NCBI RefSeq assembly: GCF_022760175.1
Contig: NZ_CP094326.1
Location: 3,336,804 to 3,400,803 of the forward strand
Origin: Zhouia spongiae
Lineage (GTDB): Bacteria > Bacteroidota > Bacteroidia > Flavobacteriales > Flavobacteriaceae
DNA length: 64,000 bases
Direction: 5' to 3'
Under the pieces are notes generated by a model, which searched no databases, was not told the DNA's origin, and was given only the letters and a program-made list of their open reading frames with translations. Positions 37,401-47,036 of the stretch are shown here, piece after piece. The translations under genes were made by a program, and so were the position numbers. Numbering within the stretch: position 1 is the stretch's first letter; each line of letters opens with the position of its first letter.

Positions 37401-40400
37401 CTTGACTTGGAAAATTTAATAATGGAAGCTCTCCCGATAAACTATCTAACCAATATGTTCTATGCTTTTCGCTCGAAGAACTCGATAATTCCTTTAGCTG
37501 CCAGAAGGCATAATCTTTGTATTGTATACCAAGCTCCGGAAGAGTCACATCCCTATCAGCCAAATATGATTCATAATATGTCATGAAATCCTTCGAAAGA
37601 ACTTCCATTGACCATCCATCACTTATTATGTGATGCATATTATAGTAAAATGCAAATCGGCTTGATGACATCTTGATAATACTTGCCCTAAGTAAGGGGC
37701 CTTGCTCCAAATTAAATGGCAACCTATTATCATTATCTATATAATCTCTTAATCGATCTTCACTATTCGTCTCCAGTGAAAAATCCAACTCATTAACCTT
37801 AAAATTGAAAAACTCTTTATCTAAAATCCATTGACGAATCTTCCCTTCAGAGTCCTCTCTAAAAACAGTTCGTAAAACCTCATGTCGATCAATTAATGAT
37901 GTCATCGCCCGTTTGAATACATCAAAGTCAAACATCACATTAATTTCAACATGAAAAGGCATATGGTATGCTAAATTAGCTTCTTCAAATTGACTTAAAA
38001 TCCATATTCGACGTTGCGCATCTGATATTGGATAACTTTCCTCATTATCTACTTTAGGAATCTCCCGATAATACTCTTTTTCTGACTCTGATATTAATTC
38101 AGCCTGTGATAAAATACTGCTATAAGTGAACAAATCATGAATACTAACCTTTAATCCCAAGTCCTTATATAACTTACTGGAAAGCTTCAGTACTTTCAAG
38201 CTATGACCTCCTAGCTCAAAAAAGTTTGCTGTCACACTTATATCTCCTTCAGGTATATGCAATACATCGCTCCAAATAACCACTAACTGCTCCTCTGTTT
38301 CATTCCTAGGCCCTACATACTCGATACCTGTATTTATACCTAAACCCTCAGGGGCAGGTAAACTCTTTCTGTCCAGTTTCCCATTACTTGTCAAAGGTAA
38401 TTCCTCCAGTTTCACATAGTATCCTGGAACCATATAACTCGGCAACAAACTACCTAAATACTCTTTAAGCTCTTGGATTGTAATCTCAGCACTCTCTACA
38501 AAATAAGCAACCAAATCATTTTCTCCACTAGAGGATACTTTAACATCAACTACACAACTGCTAACATGAGTATACCCCTGTAAAACATGCTGGATCTCTC
38601 CTAGCTCTATGCGATAACCCCGTATCTTTACCTGACTATCTTTCCTGCCAATAAATTCTATATTACCACCTGGAAGCCATCGCCCTAAATCACCTGTCCT
38701 ATATATTCGTTCCCCCTTTTTAAACGGATTTTCAATAAACTTCTCCGCCGTGAGCTCTGGCCTGTTTAAATATCCCCTCGCTAAGCCATCTCCTCCTATA
38801 CAAATCTCTCCTACTACACCAATAGGAACAACCTTTTGCATCTCATCTAGTATATATATTCTCGTATTATCCAAAGGCTTACCTATCGATACAGATGTGT
38901 TTATTGAACTTTTATAATCCATAAAAAACAGGGAGGCAAATGTCGTACTCTCTGTTGGTCCATAACCATTAATAAGAATAATGTTCTTATTGACTTCTAA
39001 TATTTTTGTTACATGGTTTTTATTAAGAACATCACCTCCTGAAAGTAAATACTTAACATTGTCAAAAATATTTAGATTACTTTCTATCACCAGACTAAAC
39101 AAACCAGATGTCAACCATAGAACTTCAATATTATATTGGTTTATTATCTGATCTAGTTCTTCAATACTTAAATTTTTTGGTGGACATACAATAAGTTTTG
39201 AACCATTACATAATGAACCCCATATTTCAAAGATTGATGCATCAAATGATATTGTCGCGTATTGCAGAACAGCCTTTTGATCTCTTAAAAAATTAAAACC
39301 TCTGTTACTAACTAATCTTATAACATTTTTATGTTCGATTAATGTCCCTTTTGGCTTTCCTGTTGATCCTGATGTATAGATAATATAGGCCAGGTTTTCA
39401 CCCTTAACTCCTGATTCTATATTTATAGTGGGTTCTTCCTCTATCTTATCCCTATCCAAATCAAGGTAAACCATATCTGAATTCGCCTCAGAAAGTTCAA
39501 TATGTCCCTGGCTCAATACAATCTCACAATTAGCATCTTCTAGCATATAAAATATCCTGTCTTTTGGATATGACGGGTCTATAGGCACATACGCCCCTCC
39601 TGCCTTCAATATCCCCAACAAACCTACTATCATATCCAATGAGCGATCTACACAGATACCCACCAAATTCTCCGGCTTTATACCCTTCTTCTGTAAATAA
39701 GATGCTAGCTGATTAGCCCTCTCATTTAACTCACAATAAGTCAACTCCTTACCCTCAAACACAACAGCTACACGATTCGGTGTCTTTTCCACCTGCTCCT
39801 CAAATAAATCTACAATCGTTTTTTCCTTAGGATATATTGTCGCTGTCTCATTAAACTCTTCTAGCAATATTGACTGTTCCCTTTGAGGTATATATGATAA
39901 ACTTGATATGGATACTTCTGGACTTGCTACTATCGAGGTTAATAATTCTCCTATATGATTCAACATTCGTTCTATTGTAGAACGTGCAAATAAGTCACTA
40001 CTGTATTCAATCCCTATTCCTAATTCGTTTCCTTTCTCTTCAAAATTAAACGTTAAATCAAACTTACTTACCACATGAGACATACCTTTGGTATTCTCAT
40101 AGGATGACTTGGACTCTTCATCCAACTCCGGTTCTTTTCCTTCTGACTCTTGATAAGTAACCATTACATCAAATAGTGGATGCCTACTTGTATCTCGTGA
40201 TAATGACAACTCATCTACTAAAGAATCAAATGGATATGATTGATGACTATAGCCTCCCAATGCCATTTCTTTTACCTTACTTAAAACAGCCTCAAAACTA
40301 TCATTCCCATTAAAACGTGTTCGTAAGGCTAATGTGTTAACATAAAAACCTATCTGCCCTTCTAAATCTGGATGATCTCTCCCTGATATTGGACTTCCCA

Positions 40401-40464
40401 AAATAATATCTCCCTGACCTGTATATTTATAAAGTAACACATTCACTAAACTTAAAACTCTCAT
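31450..40464 (-). CDS. NRPS NrpC, fragment 3: C6 (second half)-A6-T6-C7-A7-T7-E7-C8-A8 (N-terminal part)
   Basis: 3,004 residues. C6 second half (~1-205); A6 (~215-730), pocket DAFWLGGTF, a valine-type code; T6 Ser ~755; C7 (~805-1250, MHHIISDGWS); A7 (~1255-1770), pocket DAEHIGKVT, unassigned; T7 Ser ~1794 (LGGDSIKS, the form preceding epimerization domains); E7 (~1830-2260, VHHLVIDGVSWR); C8 (~2290-2740, SHHHILTDGW), which must accept a D-residue; A8 N-part to IATIPP. It ends at a frameshift in a C5 run (G5 on the plus strand, 31460-31464) where six C would continue the frame. Module 7 plus C8 is nearly identical to module 4 plus C5. Confidence 0.9.
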   Translation of the reverse strand: MRVLSLVNVLLYKYTGQGDIILGSPISGRDHPDLEGQIGFYVNTLALRTRFNGNDSFEAVLSKVKEMALGGYSHQSYPFDSLVDELSLSRDTSRHPLFDVMVTYQESEGKEPELDEESKSSYENTKGMSHVVSKFDLTFNFEEKGNELGIGIEYSSDLFARSTIERMLNHIGELLTSIVASPEVSISSLSYIPQREQSILLEEFNETATIYPKEKTIVDLFEEQVEKTPNRVAVVFEGKELTYCELNERANQLASYLQKKGIKPENLVGICVDRSLDMIVGLLGILKAGGAYVPIDPSYPKDRIFYMLEDANCEIVLSQGHIELSEANSDMVYLDLDRDKIEEEPTINIESGVKGENLAYIIYTSGSTGKPKGTLIEHKNVIRLVSNRGFNFLRDQKAVLQYATISFDASIFEIWGSLCNGSKLIVCPPKNLSIEELDQIINQYNIEVLWLTSGLFSLVIESNLNIFDNVKYLLSGGDVLNKNHVTKILEVNKNIILINGYGPTESTTFASLFFMDYKSSINTSVSIGKPLDNTRIYILDEMQKVVPIGVVGEICIGGDGLARGYLNRPELTAEKFIENPFKKGERIYRTGDLGRWLPGGNIEFIGRKDSQVKIRGYRIELGEIQHVLQGYTHVSSCVVDVKVSSSGENDLVAYFVESAEITIQELKEYLGSLLPSYMVPGYYVKLEELPLTSNGKLDRKSLPAPEGLGINTGIEYVGPRNETEEQLVVIWSDVLHIPEGDISVTANFFELGGHSLKVLKLSSKLYKDLGLKVSIHDLFTYSSILSQAELISESEKEYYREIPKVDNEESYPISDAQRRIWILSQFEEANLAYHMPFHVEINVMFDFDVFKRAMTSLIDRHEVLRTVFREDSEGKIRQWILDKEFFNFKVNELDFSLETNSEDRLRDYIDNDNRLPFNLEQGPLLRASIIKMSSSRFAFYYNMHHIISDGWSMEVLSKDFMTYYESYLADRDVTLPELGIQYKDYAFWQLKELSSSSSEKHRTYWLDSLSGELPLLNFPSQGIRPKIKTYNGHRLRTYLDPSQSNNIKKFSQESGGSLFMGLLAVWNVLCYRYTGQEDIIIGSPVAGRDHPDLENQLGCYVNTLALRNRINPEGNFHMFFNGLKERTLNAYSHQMYPFDRLVEELELHRDISRSPVFDVMLTLHNIGEASDGKFVDEEEVNEISVVGGDISKFDMSLEFKEEGNYISFMITYNSDVYHQSMVEGLMRHYKQLLNSLLSNPTEKLGQVEYLNKGEQTELLYTFNSTNVDYPKDKTIVDLFEEQVEKTPDHIAVVFEEEELTYRELNEKANQLASYLRKDYDISLGDLVGVKLDRNQWLIVSILGVLKAGGAYVPIDNEYPQKRINYLEQDSNCKVVIDDSLLTEFKKNQTSYSLDQVCSDIRSNNLAYVIYTSGSTGEPKGVMIEHKSVVNLICFQSEYFNIQSNESFLLFSSVSFDASVEQLFLPLLNGARINIALKTEILNEEKFKGFLEKNKITHLHAVPSFLRMLSSNPILSLKRIISGGDKFDTSVFRKWKSQVSVYNKYGLTEATVTSVEYLIDEGKTLSSPIGKPIANTSIYILGTYKELLPVGVSGEIYIGGDGLARGYFNRPELTAEKFIDSPFNEGERLYKTGDLGRWLIDGNIEFIGRNDNQVKIRGHRIELEEIAKVLETYLGIDEVVVLATGSISEEKELVAYFTSNKKPEVQELRNFLKERIPDYMLPTHYVYLEKLPLTSNGKVDKKELLSKQIDGLTRRTEYIAPRNELEKNLVLIWKEVLKRDNIGIQDNFYDLGGDSIKSIQVVSRLKNYGYTIKVEDILRNPVIEDLSKLAKVNSRVIDQSEVEGEVFLTPIQHSFFNDDAILTKHHYNQSVLLHSYTELDINGLTSCFEYITNHHDGLRMVYHKEDNLWKQNNLSYSPERFYDFNYYDLKGSEEPLLLMGKYCETLQESITLSEGPLFKAALFRLKDGDRLFLMVHHLVIDGVSWRILLDDLATLYLQYINNSTLTLPLKTDSFRDWSQALNDYAHGDKLAVEHNYWENLLTSNVIDLPKDQIDRDYNQRDYSELSFVLDTNITELLQTRTNRVFNTEINDILLTSFGLSINDVFDISRVFVKMEGHGREDIISDIDITRTVGWFTSVYPYLLEILPEEDALGNLVYVKESLRKVPNKGIGYGILKELASGFSTEIKPKIVFNYLGDFGSGVGSEESKQSSLFQYSSEYRGRDIPLNNNRDISLNVSGVLVDGVLRMSISYSKRDYNKATISRLISSYKYNLEKLILKLNEEEKSYLTPDDLTYKGLSILDVFNLNKKENLEDVYKLSPLQEGIYYHWLSDRNPTMYFEQISYVIEAHDLDIKLLKQSYDLLISRHAVLRTSFSTDYGGEAVQIVWKEVESTFVYDSAPSGLSEDEQKEYLTSYKELDRKKGFDLSTGSQMRLIVLNLKNGHYQFIWSHHHILTDGWCMSILINDFYKLMFSVQHGTEPNLEPVIPYSNYIKWLSNVDKQSSLDYWKEYLHLYNNIIEFPFRLYKEETVSSYKEGKESLYIKSSLLKAVNELCVDLNITQNTFIQGVWGYLLAQYNNIEDVVFGSVVSGRPSDLKGVESMIGLFINTIPVRVQFAENDSPKELLKMIQRNAISGMSHHYISLSEVQSLSEPGAKLLNHVMTFGNYSVQESSNIDLTIADDLSVVSREIFEQTNYDFGIQVAPGSDELIINFTYNLNNYDRQGVLKLKQHFFNVINSFVSDPNQLLGKINYLTSDEEIELLCEFNETATIYPKEKTIVDLFEEQVEKTPNRVAVVFEGKELTYCELNERANQLARYLHSNYKIESDTLIGIKMDRSLDIIISIIGVLKSGGAYVPIDPEYPQSRIDYIITDSRCELLLDRLAYDKFEQSQEDYIKDNLGTFISSSDLAYVIYTSGSTGQPKGVMIEHRGILNTIVSQNKIFELKKHKRSLQFASYSFDASVSEIFISLTSGVVLYLVGDKERKVPELLESFIIEKSIEIATIPPLS
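31460..31464 (-). other. frameshift site in A8 (same site in A2 at 56902-56906)
   Basis: ATT followed by five C ends the frame (ATIPPLS stop). With six C it would read ATIPPSFIKLMNVDRL, the normal continuation of an A domain. The identical run occurs in A2. Confidence 0.75.
32029..38040. repeat. 6.0-kb direct repeat, copy 1 (C7-A7-T7-E7-C8)
   Basis: This segment matches 42864-48873 essentially base for base (offset 10,835; 10,833 after two deleted bases). Only the two homopolymer differences were noticed by eye. It spans A8 motif A1 back to the start of C7. Confidence 0.9.
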
Positions 40465-42065
40465 AAAAGAGGTAATCCCTTCTTCTGCCTTTAATAGTCC
40501 TTTAAACTTAGACGTGCTATCTTTATTAAAGATCCTTTTAACTTTCCCCCTTTGTAACTCTTCACCATCGGACGGGTATAATCTGTTGGTAAATCTAAAA
40601 CTGGTAATTCTCCTTTAAATTGATCTAACCAATAATTACGAGAAACTGATAATGCCCCTGATTTCAACTCTGATTGCTGCCATTCTGCATAATCCTTATA
40701 TTGAATTCTCAATGGTGTTAATTCTAAAGAAGTCCCTTTCTCTATTTTATCATAAATAGAGATCAACTCTCCAAATAGTGTTTCCATTGAAACACCATCA
40801 CTTATGATATGATGCATAACATACACAAATACATAATGATCCTTTGATAAGCGATATACAGCACCTCTTAACAATGGGCCCTCTGAAAGATCAAATGACC
40901 TGTTTCTATAAATAGCAATTCGATCCCTTAAATCTGAAGTGCTTATTCCTTCTAAATCTTCATAATCTATTTTGAAGAACATTTCTTCCAATATAAACTG
41001 ACGCACATCACCTTCATCATTTTCCCTAAATATGGTACGTAATGATTCATGTCGTGCAATTAATTTATTAAATGAAGATTCTAATGTTTCTACATCTATT
41101 AACCCTAATTCATGTACGCTTGACATATTATATGCGACATTGGCCGATTCAAATTGACTTAAAACCCACAAACGTCGTTGAGAAGAGGACAACACATAAC
41201 TCTCAGCTTTTTCCACTTTAGGAATCTCCTGATAACACTCTTTTTCTGACTCTGATATTAATTCAGCCTGTGACAATATACTGTTATAAGTGAATAAATC
41301 TTGAATACTAACCTTTAATCCCAAGTCCTTATATAACTTACTGGAAAGCTTCAGTACTTTCAAGCTATGACCTCCTAGCTCAAAAAAGTTTGCTGTCACA
41401 CTTATTTCTCCTTCTGGTATATCCAATACATCACTCCAAATACCCACTAATTGCTCCTCTATTTCATTCCTTGGACCTAAATACTCTATTCCTATATCTA
41501 TACTTAAACCTTTAAGTTCAGGTAAACTTTTCCTATCCAATTTCCCATTACTCGTCAGAGGTAACTCCTCCAATTTCACAAAATAACTAGGTATCATATA
41601 ACTCGGTAACAAGCTTCCCATATATTCCCTGAGCTCTTGAGATGTAATACTATCACTCCCTACGAAATAGGCTACCAAATCCTTATCTCCACTTGACGAC
41701 TCTGTAACATCTACTACACAACTAATAACATGTGTATTACCCTGTAAAACATGTTCCACCTCTCCCAACTCTATTCGAAAACCTCGTATCTTGACCTGAC
41801 TATCCTTCCTCCCGATAAATTCAATATTTCCATCTGGAAGCCACCTCCCTAAATCACCCGTCTTATATAATCGATCTCCTTCATTAAACGGGTTATCTAC
41901 AAACTTCGCTGCAGTTAATTCCGGCCTGTTTAAATAGCCCCGAGCCAATCCATCTCCTGATATACATATCTCTCCTACTACTCCAATTGGAACAAGACTC
42001 TGCGCTTCATCTAAAATGTATACTTCGGTATTGTCTATAGGTTTTCCTATTGGGATTGTACCTGA
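39710..42065. repeat. 2.36-kb direct repeat, copy 2 (T5-C6-start of A6)
   Basis: Copy of 28915-31270. Together with the 6.0-kb repeats it forms a ~9-kb duplication interrupted only by the A5/A8 core (42066-42863 versus 31271-32028). Confidence 0.88.
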
Positions 42066-45000
42066 ATGCAGTTTAGAAACTTGATAAAAACTTGCAAATA
42101 CAGTTGATTCAGTTGGTCCATAAACATGAACTATTTTGTTGTCCCCAAGAGCGCTATATGCCTCATTAACATATTTTTGTGATACTTGTTCTCCTCCAAA
42201 TAATATTTTTTTTATGTTTTTCAAAAACTCAACATCAAAGTCAACAATTGTATTAAATAATGCAGTTGTAACAAAAAACACACTAATTTCTTCTGAAAGA
42301 ATAAAATTGGCTAATTTTTCAATATCAACTACCATTTCCTTCCTTACCAATACTAGTTTTGCACCATTTAATAATGTAGTATAAATATCAAATACAGATC
42401 CATCAAATGCAAAATTTGATAACTGTAGTACATTATCGTTAATAGAAACATCAACATATTTTGGTCTCTTGGCTATTCTGGATACGCTATAATGGTTTAT
42501 AAGCGTTCCTTTCGGATACCCTGTTGATCCAGAGGTGTATATTACATAAGCCAGGTTATTACCATCTAATTCTGATACTACATTTTCTACTGATCCAGTC
42601 GTTATTTTATTCCTATCCGCATCAAGATATATAATCTCCGAAGTAGTCTCTGGCAACTCTATATCTACCTGACTTATGACTATACCGCAATTCGAGTCCT
42701 TTAGTATATAAGAAATACGCTCCTTCGGATAAGAAGGATCTATCGGCACATATGCTCCTCCTGCCTTTAATATCCCTAACAAACCTACTATCATTTCCAA
42801 TGATCGCTCTACACAAATACCTACTAAACTCTCAGGCTTTACCCCCTTATTCTGCAAATAATGTGCTAATTGATTAGCCCTCTCATTTAACTCACAATAA
42901 GTCAACTCCTTACCCTCAAACACAACAGCTACACGATTCGGTGTCTTTTCCACCTGCTCCTCAAATAAATCTACAATCGTTTTTTCCTTAGGATATATTG
43001 TCGCTGTCTCATTAAATTCGCAAAGTAACTCGATTTCCTCATCTGAGGTTAAGTAATTTATTTTTCCCAGCAATTGATTTGGGTCGCTTACGAAACTATT
43101 TATTACATTAAAAAAATGTTGCTTAAGCTTTAAAACTCCCTGTCTGTCATAATTATTAAGGTTATATGTGAAATTAATGATTAACTCATCTGATCCTGGT
43201 GCCACTTGAATTCCAAAATCATAATTGGTTTGTTCAAAAATTTCTCTTGAAACGACTGATAAATCATCCGCTATCGTTAAATCAATATTTGACGACTCTT
43301 GAACACTATAGTTTCCAAAAGTCATAACATGGTTTAAAAGTTTTGCTCCCGGTTCACTCAAAGACTGTACTTCAGATAAACTTATATAATGGTGGGACAT
43401 ACCGGATATAGCATTCCTTTGGATCATTTTCAATAACTCTTTCGGACTATCATTCTCTGCGAATTGAACACGCACTGGAATTGTATTGATAAACAGCCCT
43501 ATCATACTCTCTACTCCCTTCAGATCCGATGGACGACCTGAAACAACAGATCCAAAAACCACATCTTCAATATTATTATATTGTGCTAATAGATAGCCCC
43601 AAACTCCTTGAATAAATGTATTCTGTGTAATATTTAAATCAACACATAACTCATTGACCGCTTTTAAAAGAGAACTTTTGATGTATAAAGACTCTTTTCC
43701 TTCTTTATATGAAGAAACTGTTTCCTCCTTGTATAAACGAAATGGAAATTCAATTATATTATTATATAAATGTAAATATTCTTTCCAGTAATCTAATGAT
43801 GATTGCTTATCTACATTAGACAACCATTTAATATAATTTGAATAAGGTATTACTGGTTCTAAATTTGGTTCGGTGCCATGTTGAACAGAGAACATTAATT
43901 TATAAAAGTCATTAATCAAAATACTCATACACCAACCATCGGTTAATATATGATGATGACTCCAAATAAACTGATAATGACCATTCTTTAAATTTAAGAC
44001 AATTAAACGCATTTGAGATCCAGTACTAAGGTCAAATCCTTTCTTACGATCTAATTCCTTGTAAGATGTTAAATATTCCTTCTGTTCATCTTCTGACAAT
44101 CCAGATGGTGCACTATCATAAACAAATGTACTTTCAACCTCCTTCCATACAATCTGAACTGCTTCACCTCCATAATCTGTACTAAAGCTAGTACGTAAAA
44201 CTGCATGCCGCGATATTAGAAGATCATAACTCTGCTTTAAAAGTTTAATATCTAAATCATGTGCCTCTATCACATAAGATATTTGCTCAAAATACATTGT
44301 AGGGTTTCTATCAGACAACCAATGGTAGTAGATCCCCTCCTGCAATGGAGATAATTTATAAACATCTTCTAAATTTTCTTTTTTATTAAGGTTAAATACA
44401 TCAAGTATAGATAACCCTTTATATGTCAAATCATCAGGTGTTAAATAGCTCTTTTCCTCCTCATTTAACTTTAATATCAATTTTTCTAAATTATACTTAT
44501 AACTAGAAATCAAACGTGATATTGTAGCTTTATTATAGTCCCTTTTACTATATGAAATTGACATTCTTAATACTCCGTCTACCAAAACTCCTGAGACGTT
44601 CAATGAAATATCCCTATTATTATTTAGTGGGATATCCCTCCCTCTATACTCTGAAGAATATTGAAATAAAGAGGATTGTTTAGATTCCTCTGAGCCGACT
44701 CCAGAACCAAAATCTCCTAAATAATTAAAAACAATTTTTGGTTTTATTTCAGTTGAAAAACCAGAAGCTAGCTCTTTCAAAATACCATAACCTATTCCCT
44801 TATTAGGCACCTTGCGTAGAGACTCTTTCACATACACTAAATTCCCTAAAGCATCTTCTTCTGGTAAAATTTCTAATAAGTAAGGGTAAACTGATGTGAA
44901 CCAACCAACTGTCCGAGTAATATCAATATCTGAAATAATATCTTCCCTTCCATGTCCTTCCATTTTCACAAAAACTCTGGATATATCAAAAACATCATTG

Positions 45001-47036
45001 ATCGATAGTCCAAAAGATGTTAATAATATATCATTGATTTCCGTATTAAATACTCTATTTGTCCGAGTTTGTAATAACTCTGTAATATTTGTATCTAAGA
45101 CAAAGGATAGTTCTGAATAATCCCTTTGATTATAATCCCTGTCAATTTGATCTTTGGGTAGATCAATTACATTGCTTGTCAATAAATTTTCCCAATAGTT
45201 ATGCTCTACCGCAAGTTTATCTCCATGAGCATAATCATTTAGCGCCTGAGACCAATCTCTAAAAGAATCTGTTTTTAAAGGTAAGGTTAAAGTAGAATTA
45301 TTTATATATTGAAGATATAAAGTTGCTAAGTCATCTAGCAAAATACGCCAAGAAACTCCATCAATCACAAGATGATGAACCATTAAGAATAGTCGATCTC
45401 CATCTTTTAGTCTAAATAATGCAGCCTTAAATAATGGACCTTCTGATAAAGTTATACTTTCTTGAAGAGTTTCACAATACTTACCCATTAATAGCAAGGG
45501 TTCTTCTGAACCCTTAAGGTCATAATAATTAAAATCATAAAACCTCTCTGGAGAATAACTTAAGTTGTTTTGTTTCCATAAATTATCCTCTTTATGATAA
45601 ACCATACGAAGCCCATCATGGTGATTTGTTATGTATTCAAAACATGAAGTTAATCCATTAATATCCAACTCAGTATAACTGTGTAATAAAACCGATTGAT
45701 TGTAATGGTGCTTAGTTAAAATAGCATCATCATTAAAAAAGGAATGCTGTATCGGAGTGAGAAAAACTTCTCCTTCAACTTCGGATTGATCTATTACTCT
45801 GGAGTTAACCTTTGCTAACTTAGATAAATCTTCTATAACCGGATTACGAAGAATATCCTCCACTTTTATAGTATAGCCATAATTCTTTAAACGAGAAACC
45901 ACCTGTATTGACTTAATTGAATCACCTCCTAGGTCATAAAAATTATCTTGAATACCTATATTATCTCGTTTTAATACTTCTTTCCATATTAATACTAAAT
46001 TTTTCTCCAACTCATTACGTGGCGCTATATACTCCGTTCTTCTTGTTAATCCGTCTATTTGTTTACTTAATAATTCTTTTTTATCAACCTTACCGTTTGA
46101 TGTTAATGGTAACTTTTCTAAATAAACATAATGTGTAGGTAACATATAATCAGGAATTCGCTCCTTTAAAAAGTTGCGTAACTCCTGAACTTCTGGTTTC
46201 TTATTAGAAGTAAAATAGGCAACTAATTCTTTCTCTTCTGATATACTGCCCGTTGCCAACACAACGACTTCATCAATCCCTAGATAAGTCTCTAAAACTT
46301 TGGCAATCTCCTCTAATTCTATACGGTGACCTCTTATCTTAACTTGATTATCATTTCTTCCTATAAACTCAATATTGCCATCGATTAGCCATCTACCCAA
46401 GTCCCCAGTCTTATATAATCGTTCTCCTTCATTAAACGGGCTATCAATAAACTTTTCTGCCGTAAGCTCTGGTCTGTTGAAATACCCTCTTGCTAACCCG
46501 TCTCCCCCTATATAAATTTCACCTGAAACTCCTACAGGTAATAACTCTTTATAGGTCCCTAAAATATAAATTGAAGTATTAGCTATAGGTTTTCCTATAG
46601 GGGAACTCAAAGTCTTACCTTCATCTATCAAATATTCTACTGAGGTAACTGTCGCTTCTGTTAGACCATATTTATTATACACAGAAACTTGTGATTTCCA
46701 CTTTCTAAAAACAGAGGTGTCAAATTTATCTCCTCCAGAGATAATTCTCTTCAAGCTTAAAATGGGATTTGAAGATAACATCCTTAAAAAGGAAGGAACA
46801 GCATGTAAGTGGGTTATTTTATTTTTTTCTAAAAAACCTTTAAATTTTTCTTCATTTAAAATTTCGGTCTTTAATGCAATATTTATCCTAGCACCATTTA
46901 ATAATGGTAAAAATAACTGCTCAACTGAAGCATCAAAGGATACACTAGAAAACAACAAAAAACTTTCATTTGATTGAATATTAAAATATTCTGATTGAAA
47001 ACATATTAAATTCACAACGCTCTTATGCTCTATCAT
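40491..47036 (-). CDS. NRPS NrpC, fragment 2: A4 (C-terminal part)-T4-E4-C5-A5-T5-C6 (first half)
   Basis: 2,181 residues. A4 from MIEHKS onward (~1-355), pocket DAEHIGKVT, identical to A7; T4 Ser ~373 (LGGDSIKS); E4 (~400-830, VHHLVIDGVSWR); C5 (~870-1300, SHHHILTDGW); A5 (~1340-1860), pocket DGFFLGVVF, an isoleucine-like code; T5 Ser ~1891 (ELGGHSLKVL); first half of C6 (MHHIISDGVS) ending in out-of-frame IARLSLKDY. It begins after two homopolymer deletions in A4 and ends at the same break seen in C2 and C9. Confidence 0.9.
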   Translation of the reverse strand: MIEHKSVVNLICFQSEYFNIQSNESFLLFSSVSFDASVEQLFLPLLNGARINIALKTEILNEEKFKGFLEKNKITHLHAVPSFLRMLSSNPILSLKRIISGGDKFDTSVFRKWKSQVSVYNKYGLTEATVTSVEYLIDEGKTLSSPIGKPIANTSIYILGTYKELLPVGVSGEIYIGGDGLARGYFNRPELTAEKFIDSPFNEGERLYKTGDLGRWLIDGNIEFIGRNDNQVKIRGHRIELEEIAKVLETYLGIDEVVVLATGSISEEKELVAYFTSNKKPEVQELRNFLKERIPDYMLPTHYVYLEKLPLTSNGKVDKKELLSKQIDGLTRRTEYIAPRNELEKNLVLIWKEVLKRDNIGIQDNFYDLGGDSIKSIQVVSRLKNYGYTIKVEDILRNPVIEDLSKLAKVNSRVIDQSEVEGEVFLTPIQHSFFNDDAILTKHHYNQSVLLHSYTELDINGLTSCFEYITNHHDGLRMVYHKEDNLWKQNNLSYSPERFYDFNYYDLKGSEEPLLLMGKYCETLQESITLSEGPLFKAALFRLKDGDRLFLMVHHLVIDGVSWRILLDDLATLYLQYINNSTLTLPLKTDSFRDWSQALNDYAHGDKLAVEHNYWENLLTSNVIDLPKDQIDRDYNQRDYSELSFVLDTNITELLQTRTNRVFNTEINDILLTSFGLSINDVFDISRVFVKMEGHGREDIISDIDITRTVGWFTSVYPYLLEILPEEDALGNLVYVKESLRKVPNKGIGYGILKELASGFSTEIKPKIVFNYLGDFGSGVGSEESKQSSLFQYSSEYRGRDIPLNNNRDISLNVSGVLVDGVLRMSISYSKRDYNKATISRLISSYKYNLEKLILKLNEEEKSYLTPDDLTYKGLSILDVFNLNKKENLEDVYKLSPLQEGIYYHWLSDRNPTMYFEQISYVIEAHDLDIKLLKQSYDLLISRHAVLRTSFSTDYGGEAVQIVWKEVESTFVYDSAPSGLSEDEQKEYLTSYKELDRKKGFDLSTGSQMRLIVLNLKNGHYQFIWSHHHILTDGWCMSILINDFYKLMFSVQHGTEPNLEPVIPYSNYIKWLSNVDKQSSLDYWKEYLHLYNNIIEFPFRLYKEETVSSYKEGKESLYIKSSLLKAVNELCVDLNITQNTFIQGVWGYLLAQYNNIEDVVFGSVVSGRPSDLKGVESMIGLFINTIPVRVQFAENDSPKELLKMIQRNAISGMSHHYISLSEVQSLSEPGAKLLNHVMTFGNYSVQESSNIDLTIADDLSVVSREIFEQTNYDFGIQVAPGSDELIINFTYNLNNYDRQGVLKLKQHFFNVINSFVSDPNQLLGKINYLTSDEEIELLCEFNETATIYPKEKTIVDLFEEQVEKTPNRVAVVFEGKELTYCELNERANQLAHYLQNKGVKPESLVGICVERSLEMIVGLLGILKAGGAYVPIDPSYPKERISYILKDSNCGIVISQVDIELPETTSEIIYLDADRNKITTGSVENVVSELDGNNLAYVIYTSGSTGYPKGTLINHYSVSRIAKRPKYVDVSINDNVLQLSNFAFDGSVFDIYTTLLNGAKLVLVRKEMVVDIEKLANFILSEEISVFFVTTALFNTIVDFDVEFLKNIKKILFGGEQVSQKYVNEAYSALGDNKIVHVYGPTESTVFASFYQVSKLHSGTIPIGKPIDNTEVYILDEAQSLVPIGVVGEICISGDGLARGYLNRPELTAAKFVDNPFNEGDRLYKTGDLGRWLPDGNIEFIGRKDSQVKIRGFRIELGEVEHVLQGNTHVISCVVDVTESSSGDKDLVAYFVGSDSITSQELREYMGSLLPSYMIPSYFVKLEELPLTSNGKLDRKSLPELKGLSIDIGIEYLGPRNEIEEQLVGIWSDVLDIPEGEISVTANFFELGGHSLKVLKLSSKLYKDLGLKVSIQDLFTYNSILSQAELISESEKECYQEIPKVEKAESYVLSSSQRRLWVLSQFESANVAYNMSSVHELGLIDVETLESSFNKLIARHESLRTIFRENDEGDVRQFILEEMFFKIDYEDLEGISTSDLRDRIAIYRNRSFDLSEGPLLRGAVYRLSKDHYVFVYVMHHIISDGVSMETLFGELISIYDKIEKGTSLELTPLRIQYKDYAEWQQSELKSGALSVSRNYWLDQFKGELPVLDLPTDYTRPMVKSYKGGKLKGSLIKIARLSLKDY